A program made the position numbers and the translations under genes. 64,000 nt of DNA from Sphingomonas sp. S1-29 (GTDB lineage Bacteria > Pseudomonadota > Alphaproteobacteria > Sphingomonadales > Sphingomonadaceae). The first letter of the stretch is position 1, and every line of letters starts with the position of its first letter. The stretch spans positions 431,501 to 495,500 of the forward strand of contig NZ_CP110678.1 in assembly GCF_026167545.1 (NCBI RefSeq). Reading direction: 5' to 3'. Positions 36,750 through 45,267 of this stretch are shown one piece after another. The notes below the pieces were generated by a model. The model saw nothing but the letters and a program-made list of their open reading frames with translations. It had not been told where the DNA came from and did no database searches.

Positions 36750-37517
36750 TCATTCGCGATACGCCTGCGCGAGCATAGCGAGCGACGGGCGATGCGTAAG
36801 GTCCAGATGCAGCGGGGTGACCGCGACATAGCCGTCCTGGATCGCTTCGAGGTCGGTCGAATGCGCCGGTGTCTCGATCGTCGGCCCCAGCCCGAACCAG
36901 TGATAGTCATAGCCGCGCGGATCGCGGTTGGTGATGATCTGCAGCCGGCCATAATCGCGCAGGCCCTGGTCGGCGACGCGGATGCCCTTGACCCGGTCGG
37001 CGGGGAGCGCGGGGAAGTTGATATTCACCAGCGTGCGCGGCGCCCAATCGAGCGTCATCAGCGGTTCGAGCGCGCGGCGGCCCCAGGCGGCGGCGGCGTC
37101 GAACGGCACCGAATCGCCCATCGCCTCGCGCGCATAGACTTGGCTGAGCGCGATCGAGCGAACGCCGGCGAGCGCCCCCTCCATCGCCGCCGAGACGGTG
37201 CCCGAATAGGTGACGTCCTCGGCCAGGTTCGCGCCGCGATTGACCCCCGACAGGATCAGGTCGGGCTGGTGGTCGGCCATGATCTTGGCCAGCGCCATCA
37301 TCACGGCATCGGTGGGCGTGCCGTCGACCGCGAAGCGCTGCTCGGCAAAGCGGCGGATGCGCAGCGGGCGGCTGAGTGTGAGCGAATGGCCCGCGCCCGA
37401 TTGCTCCTCGGCGGGGGCGACGACCCAGACATCGTCGGAGAAGGTCGCGGCGAGGGTCTCGAGGATCTTCAGCCCGGGGGCGTGGTAGCCGTCGTCGTTG
37501 GTGATGAGGATGCGCAT
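36750..37517 (-). CDS. surE: 5'/3'-nucleotidase SurE
   Basis: SurE, 255 residues, a metal-dependent nucleotidase. The N-terminal ITNDDGYHAPG supplies the metal-binding Asp pair, and SGVNRGANLAEDVTYSGTVSAAMEG is the second metal and oligomer region. It precedes the M23 lipoprotein in the usual order serS-surE seen in alphaproteobacteria. A family 6 repeat separates it from serS. Confidence 0.95.
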   Translation of the reverse strand: MRILITNDDGYHAPGLKILETLAATFSDDVWVVAPAEEQSGAGHSLTLSRPLRIRRFAEQRFAVDGTPTDAVMMALAKIMADHQPDLILSGVNRGANLAEDVTYSGTVSAAMEGALAGVRSIALSQVYAREAMGDSVPFDAAAAWGRRALEPLMTLDWAPRTLVNINFPALPADRVKGIRVADQGLRDYGRLQIITNRDPRGYDYHWFGLGPTIETPAHSTDLEAIQDGYVAVTPLHLDLTHRPSLAMLAQAYRE

Positions 37518-37523
37518 CGCTCA

Positions 37524-37661
37524 ATCCTCCCCGAGCTTGCTCGGGGAGGGGGACCATCGCGTAGCGATGGTGGAGGGGCAAAGCCGCAGGCGACCGGCTC
37601 GGCGAAAGCCCCCGCCACCACCGGCTGCGCCGACGGTCTCCCTCCCCGTGCCGGGGAGGAT
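37524..37661. repeat. Palindromic repeat family 6
   Basis: About 138 bp between serS and surE. The ends are ATCCTCCCCGAG and its complement, with internal hairpins ACCATCGCGTAGCGATGGT and a partly complementary centre. The right end touches the serS stop codon (37661-37663). Confidence 0.88.
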
Positions 37662-38938
37662 CATCGGGGCTCCAGCAGCGTCAAGCCGCCGAGATACGGC
37701 TGCAGCGCCAGCGGCACCGCGACCGCGCCGTTCTCCTGCTGGTTATTTTCGAGCACCGCGACCAGCGTCCGCCCGACCGCAAGTCCCGAGCCGTTGAGCG
37801 TGTGGACGAAGCGCGTCGCCTTCTCGCCCTCGGGCCGGTAGCGCGCGTTCATCCGGCGTGCCTGGAAATCGGTGCAGGTCGAAACGCTCGAAATCTCGCG
37901 ATAGCGCGCCTGGCCGGGCAGCCACACTTCGAGGTCGTAGGTGCGCGCCGCCGAAAAGCCCATGTCGCCGGTGCAAAGCTTCATCCGGCGGAAGGGCAGG
38001 CCCAAGGCGGTCAGGATGCCCTCGGCATGCCCGGTCATCGCTTCATGCTCGGCGTCGGAGGCCTCGGGGGTGGTGATCGCCACCATCTCGACCTTTTCGA
38101 ACTGGTGCTGGCGGATATAGCCGCGGGTGTCGCGCCCCGCCGCGCCGGCTTCGGAGCGGAAGCACGGGGTGAGCGCGGCGAAGCGCAGCGGCAGCTCCTT
38201 TTCGGCGAGGATCTGGCCCGCGACGATGTTGGTCAGCGACACTTCGGCGGTGGGGATCAGCCAGCGGCCATCGGTGGTGCGGAACAGGTCTTCGGCGAAT
38301 TTGGGAAGCTGGCCGGTGCCGTACACCGCCTCGTCGCGCACCAGCAGCGGCGGCACGACTTCTTCGAAGCCGTGCTGCTGTGTCAGCGTGTCGAGCATGA
38401 ACTGGCCGAGCGCGCGGTGCAGCCGCGCGACGGGGCCGCGCAGCAACGTGAAGCGCGCCCCGGCCATCGCCGCGCCGGTCTCGAAATCAAGGCCGATCGC
38501 GGGGCCGATCGAGTCGTGCTCGCGCGCCGGGAAGGCGAAGCTGGCTGGTTCGCCACGCAGGTGAACCAGGGCATTGTCATCCTCGCCATCGCCCTGCGGC
38601 ACATCGTCGGCGGGGAGGTTGGGGATCGCGGCGAGCGCGGTGTCGAGCTCGGCCGCGAGCGTCTTTTCCTCGGCTTCGAGCGCGGGCATCGCTTCCTTGA
38701 GCGTCGCGACTTCGGCCATCAGCGCGTCGGCGGCGGCGTGGTCGCCCTTGCCCTTGGCAGCACCGATCGCCTTCGAGGCTTCGTTGCGGCGCGCCTGGCC
38801 CGCCTGCAACTGGGTGAGTACCGCGCGGCGGCGCTCGTCGAGCGCTGCCAGCGTGTCGGCCTGGGCAGGCAGATTGCGGCGGGCAAGCGCCGCATCGAAG
38901 GCGGCGGGGTTTTCGCGGATGGAGCGGATGTCGTGCAT
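37661..38938 (-). CDS. serS: Seryl-tRNA synthetase
   Basis: SerRS, 425 residues, class II. It has an N-terminal antiparallel coiled coil (about residues 25-100) that holds the long arm of tRNA-Ser, motif 2 [20 protein letters not shown] and motif 3 [16 protein letters not shown]. The start [15 protein letters not shown] is typical. The stop codon lies directly against the family 6 repeat. Confidence 0.96.
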   Translation of the reverse strand: MHDIRSIRENPAAFDAALARRNLPAQADTLAALDERRRAVLTQLQAGQARRNEASKAIGAAKGKGDHAAADALMAEVATLKEAMPALEAEEKTLAAELDTALAAIPNLPADDVPQGDGEDDNALVHLRGEPASFAFPAREHDSIGPAIGLDFETGAAMAGARFTLLRGPVARLHRALGQFMLDTLTQQHGFEEVVPPLLVRDEAVYGTGQLPKFAEDLFRTTDGRWLIPTAEVSLTNIVAGQILAEKELPLRFAALTPCFRSEAGAAGRDTRGYIRQHQFEKVEMVAITTPEASDAEHEAMTGHAEGILTALGLPFRRMKLCTGDMGFSAARTYDLEVWLPGQARYREISSVSTCTDFQARRMNARYRPEGEKATRFVHTLNGSGLAVGRTLVAVLENNQQENGAVAVPLALQPYLGGLTLLEPR

Positions 38939-39032
38939 GGCCGTCGCTATGGCCCGGCGGCGGGGGGCGGCGCAACCCGTCGGCGCGGCGGCGCGTTATC
39001 ATGGTTCATGCCAATCCAAATAGGAGATCCCG

Positions 39033-39479
39033 ATGCAGGTTCCGCACAAAGCATTCGTCGTCGTCGCCGATGGCCGCAAGATGCTGTTTCTTCGCAACGA
39101 AGGCGATGCGGTGCATCCCAACCTGGTGGTCGAGCGCGTCCGCGAGCAGGACAATCCCCCCGATCGCGAGCATGGCACCGATACCCCGGGCCGGGCGGCG
39201 TCAGCAGGCAGCGGCACGGCGCGCAGTTCGTTCGAGGAAACCGACTTCCACCAGCTCGAGGAAGACCGGTTCGCAGCGCACACCGCTGACCTGCTCAAGA
39301 AGCGCGCGCTGACCAATGACTTCGAAACGCTGATCATCGTCGCGCCACCCAAGACGCTGGGCGAGCTGCGCAAACATTATCACAAGGAAGTGCAGACGCG
39401 GCTCTCCGGCGAGATCGATAAGGATCTGACCGGCCACAGCGTTGCCGACATCGAAAAGGCGCTGCTCGCCGCCGATTGA
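39033..39479 (+). CDS. Host attachment family protein
   Basis: A protein of 148 residues that resembles the 'host attachment protein' family (required for plant attachment in Agrobacterium, biochemical role unclear): FVVVADGRKMLFLRN at the start, an acidic middle, and LIIVAPPKTLGELRKHYHKEV followed by IDKDLTGHSVADIEKALL. AGGAGA before the start is visible a few bases upstream. No partner gene is adjacent. Confidence 0.8.
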   Translation: MQVPHKAFVVVADGRKMLFLRNEGDAVHPNLVVERVREQDNPPDREHGTDTPGRAASAGSGTARSSFEETDFHQLEEDRFAAHTADLLKKRALTNDFETLIIVAPPKTLGELRKHYHKEVQTRLSGEIDKDLTGHSVADIEKALLAAD

Positions 39480-39514
39480 TCGCGGCGGATCGGTCCCGGC
39501 GGGGGCGAAGGGGG

Positions 39515-40408
39515 TCAGGCCCCCTTCGCCGCCTTCTTGCCGAAGCGACCGCGCGCAACCAGCGCCGCGGCGGCACCACCGAACAGCAGCAGCATCGGCG
39601 GCGCCGGCACCGGGGTAGGGTTGCCCGACGAGGTGCCCGGGGGATGCGGGTCGTGCCCACCGCTCGACCAGCCGGGCTTGTCGGGCTTGTTGGTGTTGTG
39701 GTTCTCGTTCTCGTTGTGGTTGTTGTTCTCGTTCTTATTCTCGTTGTTATTGGTATTTTCGTTATTGTTCGTGTTGTTATTCTGATTGTTGTTGTTGTTC
39801 TGATTGCTGTTGTTGCTCGAATTATTGTTGTTCGAGCTATTGTTGTTATTGGAACTGTTGTTGTTATTAGAACTGTTATTGTTGTTCGAGCTGTTGTTGG
39901 CGTTGTTCTGGTTGTCGATCACGACGTTCGATCCACCACTCGAACTGGAGCTCGAGCTCGAACTCGAGGTCGACGACACCACGATGCTGCCGCCCCCGCC
40001 GCCGCCCACGAAGCCGCCGCCGCCGAAGAACCCGCCACCGCCGCCGATGAAGCCGCCCGAGCCGCCGACCATCACCGGTCCGCCGCCATTGCCGCCGCTG
40101 CCTACCATCGGCGCGGCGCCGCTCGACCCCAGATACGGATCGGGAAGCGGGATCGGCGCGCCTTGGCTGGTCACGGTCACGGTCTGCGGCGCGCAGGCGG
40201 CAGTCTTGGTGATCACCCGGCGCACCAGCTTCTTGCCGGGGACGGCCGCATATTGGGCTCGCTTGCGCGCGACGCGCGTCTCGGCAACGCGGCTTTCGAT
40301 CACCCGCTCGGTGCGCGCGGTATCGACCGCATGGACCGCGCCGCCGCCGACGATTGCCCCGCCGCAGGTGAACGCGCAAAGTTTAGCAACAGCCATCCGT
40401 ACCGACAT
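39515..40408 (-). CDS. Asn/Ser/Gly-rich exported protein with PEP-CTERM-like C-terminus
   Basis: An exported protein of 297 residues. After a short N-terminal hydrophobic segment comes a domain with TRVARKRAQ and KKLVRRVITKTAACAPQ, then a Gly-rich stretch (GGGGGFFGGGG), a run of about twelve Ser/Thr, and an Asn-rich region with five SSNNNN units. The end resembles a PEP-CTERM signal: a Pro-containing motif VPAPP, a hydrophobic helix MLLLFGGAAAALVA and basic residues RGRFGKK. This suggests sorting by an exosortase/archaeosortase-type system, but none is in the window. The start at 40408 (MSVRMAVAKL) is my choice; the frame extends upstream to 40525. Confidence 0.72.
   Translation of the reverse strand: MSVRMAVAKLCAFTCGGAIVGGGAVHAVDTARTERVIESRVAETRVARKRAQYAAVPGKKLVRRVITKTAACAPQTVTVTSQGAPIPLPDPYLGSSGAAPMVGSGGNGGGPVMVGGSGGFIGGGGGFFGGGGFVGGGGGGSIVVSSTSSSSSSSSSSGGSNVVIDNQNNANNSSNNNNSSNNNNSSNNNNSSNNNNSSNNSNQNNNNNQNNNTNNNENTNNNENKNENNNHNENENHNTNKPDKPGWSSGGHDPHPPGTSSGNPTPVPAPPMLLLFGGAAAALVARGRFGKKAAKGA
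39812..39902 (-). repeat. Tandem repeat coding for SSNNNN units
   Basis: Imperfect 18-base units in the gene at 39515-40408. The units vary at synonymous positions. Asn codons are AAT/AAC, giving a local AT-rich patch in a very GC-rich genome. The wider Asn-rich coding stretch covers about 39689-39918. Confidence 0.8.
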
Positions 40409-40830
40409 AGCGTCATCTCTTCTCGTTTCCGCAGGGTCGCGAGCGATCCGACGGGGGAGGCAACCAGATGTTGCCGATACGATGACTGTGCCGATCGAAA
40501 TATTAAGATCAACGTCATTAACCATGCTCGCCGTGGGAACTGCACGAAATTACCAGAGCGCTGCGTCGTCTTCATGGTTAACGTCCGGTATTGGGACGGG
40601 ATTTCAACGAGGAAGCAGCGTTAGCCTGGCGCCCACCCCAGCCTGGGGCGAATCACTTGCCAAGCACCGACCCATCGCGCGTTCGCGCCAAATTGGAAGA
40701 TAATTGCCGGAAAAGACGGGCTTTCGTCGCTTGTGATGCGCCCGCCGCGCTCGTATAGGCCGCCACAGGGCAAATGCAGGCGTGCCACAGCCATTGGGGG
40801 CCGACACGGCAAGCCGGGGTGGAGAGTGGG
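40409..40830. other. 422-bp intergenic region between divergent genes
   Basis: The region lies between the Asn-rich protein gene and the DksA-like gene, which are transcribed away from each other, so it should hold both promoters. It is more AT-rich than its surroundings around 40490-40560. It contains a 9-bp inverted repeat TTAACCATG (40518-40526) / CATGGTTAA (40573-40581) and a small hairpin CCCCAGCCTGGGG near 40636. I see no convincing gene in it. Confidence 0.6.
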
Positions 40831-41301
40831 ATGGCAACGGTATTGGATCGATTGAACGACCCCGAGAAACCGGGCTCGCCGGCAGCGAACGACGGCGACG
40901 CCGTGGGCTATCGGCCAAGCGCCGGCGAACCCTTTATGAACGAGCGGCAGCAGGCGTATTTCCGTGCCAAGCTGCACGCATGGAAGGACGCCATCCACCA
41001 GGAGGCGAAGGACACGCTCAGCCAGCTGCAGAACGACTCGCTGCGCGAGGCCGACCTGACCGATCGCGCATCGAGCGAGACCGACTGGTCGATCGAGCTG
41101 CGCACCCGCGATCGCCAGCGCAAGCTGATCTCGAAGATCGATGCGGCGCTGCGACGGATCGACGATGGCGAATATGGCTATTGCGAAGTGACCGGCGAGC
41201 CGATCTCGCTCGCACGGCTCGAAGCGCGGCCGATCGCGACGATGACGGTCGAGGCGCAGGAACGCCACGAGCGCCAGGAAAAGGTTTCGCGCGAGGAATG
41301 A
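40831..41301 (+). CDS. dksA: DksA-family RNA-polymerase-binding protein, Cys-poor
   Basis: A protein of 156 residues with the coiled-coil tip and globular end of DksA: FMNERQQAYFRAKLHAWKD, then RIDDGEYGYCEVTGEPIS, LARLEARPIATMTVEAQERHE. DksA modulates transcription with ppGpp. Only one of the four zinc-finger cysteines is present (YGYC), as in other alphaproteobacterial and DksA2-type proteins that fold without zinc. GGAGAG precedes the ATG at 40831. Confidence 0.9.
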   Translation: MATVLDRLNDPEKPGSPAANDGDAVGYRPSAGEPFMNERQQAYFRAKLHAWKDAIHQEAKDTLSQLQNDSLREADLTDRASSETDWSIELRTRDRQRKLISKIDAALRRIDDGEYGYCEVTGEPISLARLEARPIATMTVEAQERHERQEKVSREE

Positions 41302-41404
41302 TCGGTTGTCGACGGCCTTCGTCACCGGCACCTTAACGCTTTCGACAAGGATTGCTGCTTAACTGTGGCGGCGATCCGCACCGCCACGAGTATCGAGCAT
41401 CACC

Positions 41405-41776
41405 ATGGACCGTTACGCACACGACGCCGACCCGACCCCCGACGGGGACGAAGACGGCGAGGCTCAGCGCAATACCTCGCGCGACAGCCTGTTGCTGACC
41501 GCGACGCTGCGCACCGAGGCGGGTGCGAGCAACGTGCGCGTGCGCAATCTGTCGGCGGGCGGGCTGATGGCCGAATATGGCACCGCGTTGCCGCAGGGCA
41601 CGCCGGTCGAGATCGACGTGCGCGGGATCGGCTGGGTGTCGGGCAAGGTCGCTTGGGCGACCGACGGGCGGCTGGGGATCGCGTTCGATTCGCCGATCGA
41701 TCCCAAATTGGCGCGCAAGCCGGTGGGGACGGGCGCCAAGACCCCGATCTATCTGAAGCCGCCGCTGCGCCGCTGA
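41405..41776 (+). CDS. PilZ domain protein
   Basis: A single PilZ domain of 123 residues with the cyclic di-GMP motifs RNTSR (RxxxR) and NLSAGG (NxSxxG), then the strand GWVSGKVAWATDGRLGIAF. The acidic N-terminal tail (DADPTPDGDEDGEA) is unusual. It lies about 100 bp downstream of dksA and is a second PilZ protein in the window besides the one at 6240-6623. Confidence 0.85.
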   Translation: MDRYAHDADPTPDGDEDGEAQRNTSRDSLLLTATLRTEAGASNVRVRNLSAGGLMAEYGTALPQGTPVEIDVRGIGWVSGKVAWATDGRLGIAFDSPIDPKLARKPVGTGAKTPIYLKPPLRR

Positions 41777-41818
41777 ACCGCCGCGCGGCCGGGGCCACGC
41801 GGCGCAGCGACCGCCCGG

Positions 41819-41974
41819 TTACTGGGTCGTCATCTCTTCCTTCACCCGAAGCTTGGCCCGCTTGAGGTCGCGCAACACCGTCGGATCGGGAAGCGGCCGC
41901 TGCGACTCGGCCGCGATGCGGCGATCGAGCGTGGCGTGCTTGGCTTCCAGGGCGGACAGATACGGACTGTGCAT
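41819..41974 (-). CDS. YdcH/DUF465 small protein
   Basis: A protein of 51 residues, helical and strongly charged, with the YdcH-like pattern LEAKHATLDRRIAAE ... LPDPTVLRDLKRAKLRVKEEM. The function of the family is unknown. It is convergent with the PilZ gene and divergent from a second YdcH-like gene about 150 bp away. Confidence 0.72.
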   Translation of the reverse strand: MHSPYLSALEAKHATLDRRIAAESQRPLPDPTVLRDLKRAKLRVKEEMTTQ

Positions 41975-42128
41975 GGCTGCGTTCTCCGGTTGGTAGTTGG
42001 GGGATGCGGAGTAAAACACCGATCGCGGCGCTTGTCGCCTTGCAAAAACGATGCGATCGACGTGCCGTGCGGAAATCGAGCCCCGATCCAAATGGGTGCC
42101 GGCAGCACGGGCGCGCGAGGGACAAGCG

Positions 42129-42326
42129 ATGGACGAGGCCGAACTGCTGCGCCGCCTGGAAGCGCTGCGCGTCGAACATCGCGATCTCGACGCCGCGATC
42201 GCCGCAATGATGGACACCGGATCGACCGACCAGCTGCAGATCGCTCGGCTGAAGAAGCGCAAGCTGCGGCTGCGCGACGAAATCGCGCTGGTCGAGGACG
42301 AGATGATCCCCGACATCATCGCCTGA
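42129..42326 (+). CDS. YdcH/DUF465 small protein
   Basis: A helical protein of 65 residues with LEALRVEHRDLDAAIAAMM and IARLKKRKLRLRDEIALVEDE, the classic YdcH/DUF465 pattern. It ends in MIPDIIA. It is divergent from the 51-residue paralogue. Confidence 0.78.
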   Translation: MDEAELLRRLEALRVEHRDLDAAIAAMMDTGSTDQLQIARLKKRKLRLRDEIALVEDEMIPDIIA

Positions 42327-42446
42327 ACTAGCGGCGGAAATTCCGGCTCGATCGAGCCGGCGCGCGCTCGCGCCGTTTTGGGACAGGCGGCGGTGCGCCC
42401 GGTTTTGCCGGTTTCGGGCGTCGGCGGCTTGTGGCACGCGGGGCCG

Positions 42447-42905
42447 ATGGACGCAGACGGCCCGCTACGCATCGAACGACGGCTGATCGACTCGCTTTAT
42501 GTAGAGGCGATGCTGCTGGCCGACGAGGCGCGCGATTATTTCGACGACGGCGGGCAGGCCGACCGCGACGCGCTGGCGCCGCTGGCGCGCGTCGCCTTCT
42601 CGTGCGAGTCGCTCAAGGTCACGACGCGGCTGATGCACGTCATCGCCTGGCTGCTGACACAGCGCGCGGTGGCGGCGGGCGAGCTGACCCCGCGCGATGC
42701 GCTCGATCGCGCGCGAAGATTGGGCGGCGCGCCTGCGACCGACGAGGCGACGATCACCGCGCTGCCTGACGGCGCGGGGGTGCTGGTACGTGCGAGCATC
42801 GACCTGCACCGGCGCGTCGGACTGCTCGACGATGCGCAAGCCCAACCACTGTTCGCGTCGAGCCCCGCGAGGTCGATGTTCGACCGGCTGGCTGGGGCAT
42901 TCTAA
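42447..42905 (+). CDS. DUF1465 family protein
   Basis: A helical cytoplasmic protein of 152 residues with the family features LIDSLYVEAMLLADEARDYF and CESLKVTTRLMHVIAWLL. The DUF1465 family is largely alphaproteobacterial and its function is not established. I chose the ATG at 42447 because the preceding in-frame residues are not family-like. It ends about 40 bp before the convergent LysR gene. Confidence 0.78.
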   Translation: MDADGPLRIERRLIDSLYVEAMLLADEARDYFDDGGQADRDALAPLARVAFSCESLKVTTRLMHVIAWLLTQRAVAAGELTPRDALDRARRLGGAPATDEATITALPDGAGVLVRASIDLHRRVGLLDDAQAQPLFASSPARSMFDRLAGAF

Positions 42906-42945
42906 GGGGTACGGCGGTTGCGGCGACCTTGCAGCCGCAGTTATC

Positions 42946-43881
42946 CTACTTCGGTTCTGGCTGGACCGCTGCGAGCATCATCGATCGCGCCGATCGCGCC
43001 ACCCGCTCCCCGATCATCGTGAACTGGTCGCCAAGCATGCTCGATCTGCGCCACGCAAGCGCGATCGAGCGATAGGCGTTCCAGCCAGCAACATCGACGA
43101 TCGCCAGGCCCGACATCCCCCCGACATCGGACGCCAGATAGAGTTCGGGCAGGATCGCCGCGCCCAATCCGCTGGCCGCCATCTGGTGCAGGCTGTCGAG
43201 ACTGGTGCCTTCGTAATCGGGCGCCAGCCGCATCCCGAATCGCTCGGTGATCTGCGCGATCTGCCGATGATATTGGTGCCGCTGGTCGATCGACAGGACC
43301 GGCAGGTCGGCCAATCGCTCGCTCGCGACCGCCGGGCAGCCGGCGAGCCGATGGTCCTTGGCCACGACCAGGTGCAGCCGTTCGCGAAACAGCGGCTCGA
43401 CGTGGAACAGATGATCCGAGATCGGCAGCGGGCCGAGATACAGGTCGATCTGGCCCTTCGCCAAGTCGTCGGTCTGATAGACCGGAATGCCTTCGCGGAC
43501 GTGGATGCGAAGATCGGGAAGTGCCTGGTGAAGCTCGGCGATTACCGGCGACAGGAGATAGGGACCGAGCGTCGGCGTCGTACCGAGCCGGATCGTGCCT
43601 GAAACCTTGCTGCCGGCGCGCCTCGCGACATGGCCGAGTTCGCGCATGTCGCGCAGGATGGCGCGCGCTCGCTCGATGATCTCGCGCCCGGCCGGTGTCG
43701 GCAGCACACCGTTGGAGGATCGTTCGAGCAACATCAGGCCTAGATGATCTTCGAGCGTGCGGATTTGCTGGCTGAGTGTCGGCTGCGACACGTTGAGCAG
43801 CGCTGCCGCCTTGGCGAAGGACTGGGTGTCGGCGATCGCCACTAAATATTCGAGCTGCCTGATCGTCACGCTACCGCCCAT
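42946..43881 (-). CDS. LysR-family regulator, OxyR-like without redox cysteines
   Basis: A LysR-type regulator of 311 residues with the winged helix (TIRQLEYLVAIADTQSFAKAAALLNVSQPTLSQQIRTLE) at the N-terminus and a periplasmic-binding-like sensor domain. It resembles OxyR in layout. At the place of the OxyR peroxide-sensing loop it reads LSIDQRHQYHRQI, without the paired cysteines, so peroxide sensing through a disulfide is unlikely. Its promoter region faces a run of small unknown genes. Confidence 0.85.
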   Translation of the reverse strand: MGGSVTIRQLEYLVAIADTQSFAKAAALLNVSQPTLSQQIRTLEDHLGLMLLERSSNGVLPTPAGREIIERARAILRDMRELGHVARRAGSKVSGTIRLGTTPTLGPYLLSPVIAELHQALPDLRIHVREGIPVYQTDDLAKGQIDLYLGPLPISDHLFHVEPLFRERLHLVVAKDHRLAGCPAVASERLADLPVLSIDQRHQYHRQIAQITERFGMRLAPDYEGTSLDSLHQMAASGLGAAILPELYLASDVGGMSGLAIVDVAGWNAYRSIALAWRRSSMLGDQFTMIGERVARSARSMMLAAVQPEPK

Positions 43882-44126
43882 AGATGAAAGCTATCGATAG
43901 CCGGGTTAGCTTTCTATTGGCGCTATCTCAATCGTTTCGGTAGCTTTCGACATCAGCCCGGTGTTCCCTCTCCGGACCGATGCATCGGTGGAGCCCCGCA
44001 ATGTTCGTCATGCCTTCCCGTACCAAGCCGGCAAGGCTGAGCAGTCGGACAGCGGGGCTTCACTCCTGCACGTCGCATCTGACCCTGTTGCTGCCCGCCG
44101 GTCGTTGCTTTTCGCCCACCGCCTGC

Positions 44127-44414
44127 ATGGCGCTGACCGCTGCTGACCGATCGATGCTGGTGCTTCGCCGTGAAACCGGTCCGCGCGTCGTCCGCGACTT
44201 GGTGCTCGAAGGACGGCAAGGGTCGCGATCCAAATGGATCGGTCACTGGCTGATCCGGCTCGATGCGCTGCGCGGGAGCATAGGCTGGACGACCGCGCTG
44301 ATCCTAGACGGTGATCCGTATCCTGGATCGGCGCCGCATATCGAAACGCTGATCGATCAGGGCGCGGTGGTACACCGATCGCCGATGTTCGCCTCCAACG
44401 GAGTGATGCCATGA
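44127..44414 (+). CDS. Small ORF, unknown
   Basis: A candidate protein of 95 residues from the ATG at 44127, with other starts possible at 43980 and 44154. Third codon positions are GC-rich and the stop overlaps the next ORF by four bases (ATGA), both supporting a real gene. It contains GSRSKWIGHWLIRLDALRG and LILDGDPYPGSAPHIETLI. I do not recognise a family. Confidence 0.45.
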   Translation: MALTAADRSMLVLRRETGPRVVRDLVLEGRQGSRSKWIGHWLIRLDALRGSIGWTTALILDGDPYPGSAPHIETLIDQGAVVHRSPMFASNGVMP

Positions 44415-44803
44415 GCCCGATACTCACCGCGTTTGCGCTGCTTGCCGGCAATGGGCCCACGATCGTCGTCGAGAACAGCTCGCAGCACGCGATGACGCTG
44501 ATGGCGGCCGAAATGCCAAGTCATTACGAGCCGTTGCCATCGGAGGCGCTCCTGCCAACGGCTTCGGTGCGGTCCATCAGCCGCCGAGGCAAAGTCCTGG
44601 TGCCGCACGCGCAGAGCAGGGCCGAAGCGATTCGTCTGCAGTACACCGACGGCGCGGGCAATGGTTGCATCTTCCACGTCGCCGCGACCGATCATTCGGC
44701 TAGTTGGAAGAAACTCAAGCCCCGCGCAGAGCGCGTCGGCAGCGCGGTTTGCGAAGCCCGGACTGGGCGCACGATCGCCGATTTCGTCTATGTCGTCCGA
44801 TGA
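44411..44803 (+). CDS. Small protein, unknown, possibly exported
   Basis: A protein of 130 residues with a short hydrophobic start (ILTAFALLAG) that may be a weak signal sequence. It continues with beta-like segments (TIVVENSSQHAMTLM, RGKVLVPHA, EAIRLQYTDGAGNGCIF) and two cysteines (GCIF, AVCEAR) that could pair. It is coupled by ATGA to the preceding ORF. The family is not recognised. Confidence 0.55.
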   Translation: MSPILTAFALLAGNGPTIVVENSSQHAMTLMAAEMPSHYEPLPSEALLPTASVRSISRRGKVLVPHAQSRAEAIRLQYTDGAGNGCIFHVAATDHSASWKKLKPRAERVGSAVCEARTGRTIADFVYVVR

Positions 44804-45002
44804 CCCGGCGGCGGCCGCATCGCCCTTGTTCCCGGCAGCGTTGATCGCATCGATCCGCGACGCTGGCGCACCCGATCGCTGCTCACTGCTGGCATTGGCG
44901 CGGCGCTTCCGGCGCGATCTGGCTCCCGCGTACCCGGCGGGTTTGTCGGCAAGAACCGCGGTACGGCTGGGGTACCTCACCTTGAAAGGCCAGCACCGCT
45001 GA
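44790..45002 (+). CDS. Small ORF, unknown
   Basis: A candidate protein of 70 residues that overlaps the end of the preceding gene by 14 bases. It is Ala/Arg-rich with LLALARRFRRDLAPAYPAG. The overlap and strand fit the small cluster, but the evidence is only coding-frame continuity; it may be spurious. Confidence 0.35.
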   Translation: MSSDDPAAAASPLFPAALIASIRDAGAPDRCSLLALARRFRRDLAPAYPAGLSARTAVRLGYLTLKGQHR

Positions 45003-45021
45003 TCGAACGGAGCATTGCAGC

Positions 45022-45267
45022 ATGAATGCCGATCGATTTAGTTTAAGCGTACTCCAACATCGCCTCGACCAGGCGATCCGGTGCGAAGCGCGCCGCCCGA
45101 TCCCCGACGAATGGGGAATTCTACGCCTCAAGAAGTTGAGGCTGGCGATCAAGGACCTGCTCACCTGCCCCATGGGCGGTCGCGACCGCGGGAAGTTGCG
45201 GTTCAACCTGCGCTATCCCCCAAGCACCCGATCGTCGAACAGCCCGAACGCCAGCGTCGAGGCGTAG
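45022..45267 (+). CDS. YdcH/DUF465-like small protein with extended C-terminus
   Basis: A protein of 81 residues. Residues 8-48 (LSVLQHRLDQAIRCEARRPI, then PDEW and LRLKKLRLAIKDLL) align with the 51-residue YdcH-like protein at 41819-41974. After residue 55 the frame continues into the 3' end of the convergent TetR gene, an overlap of 55 bp, which probably reflects loss of an earlier stop. GGAG is present upstream. Confidence 0.58.
   Translation: MNADRFSLSVLQHRLDQAIRCEARRPIPDEWGILRLKKLRLAIKDLLTCPMGGRDRGKLRFNLRYPPSTRSSNSPNASVEA

Noticed and set aside
44357..44980. Minus-strand ORF of 207 codons opposite the small-ORF run
   Set aside because: Its composition is typical of antisense frames, and the plus-strand ORFs show ATGA coupling and a plausible signal segment. 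I cannot fully exclude it.
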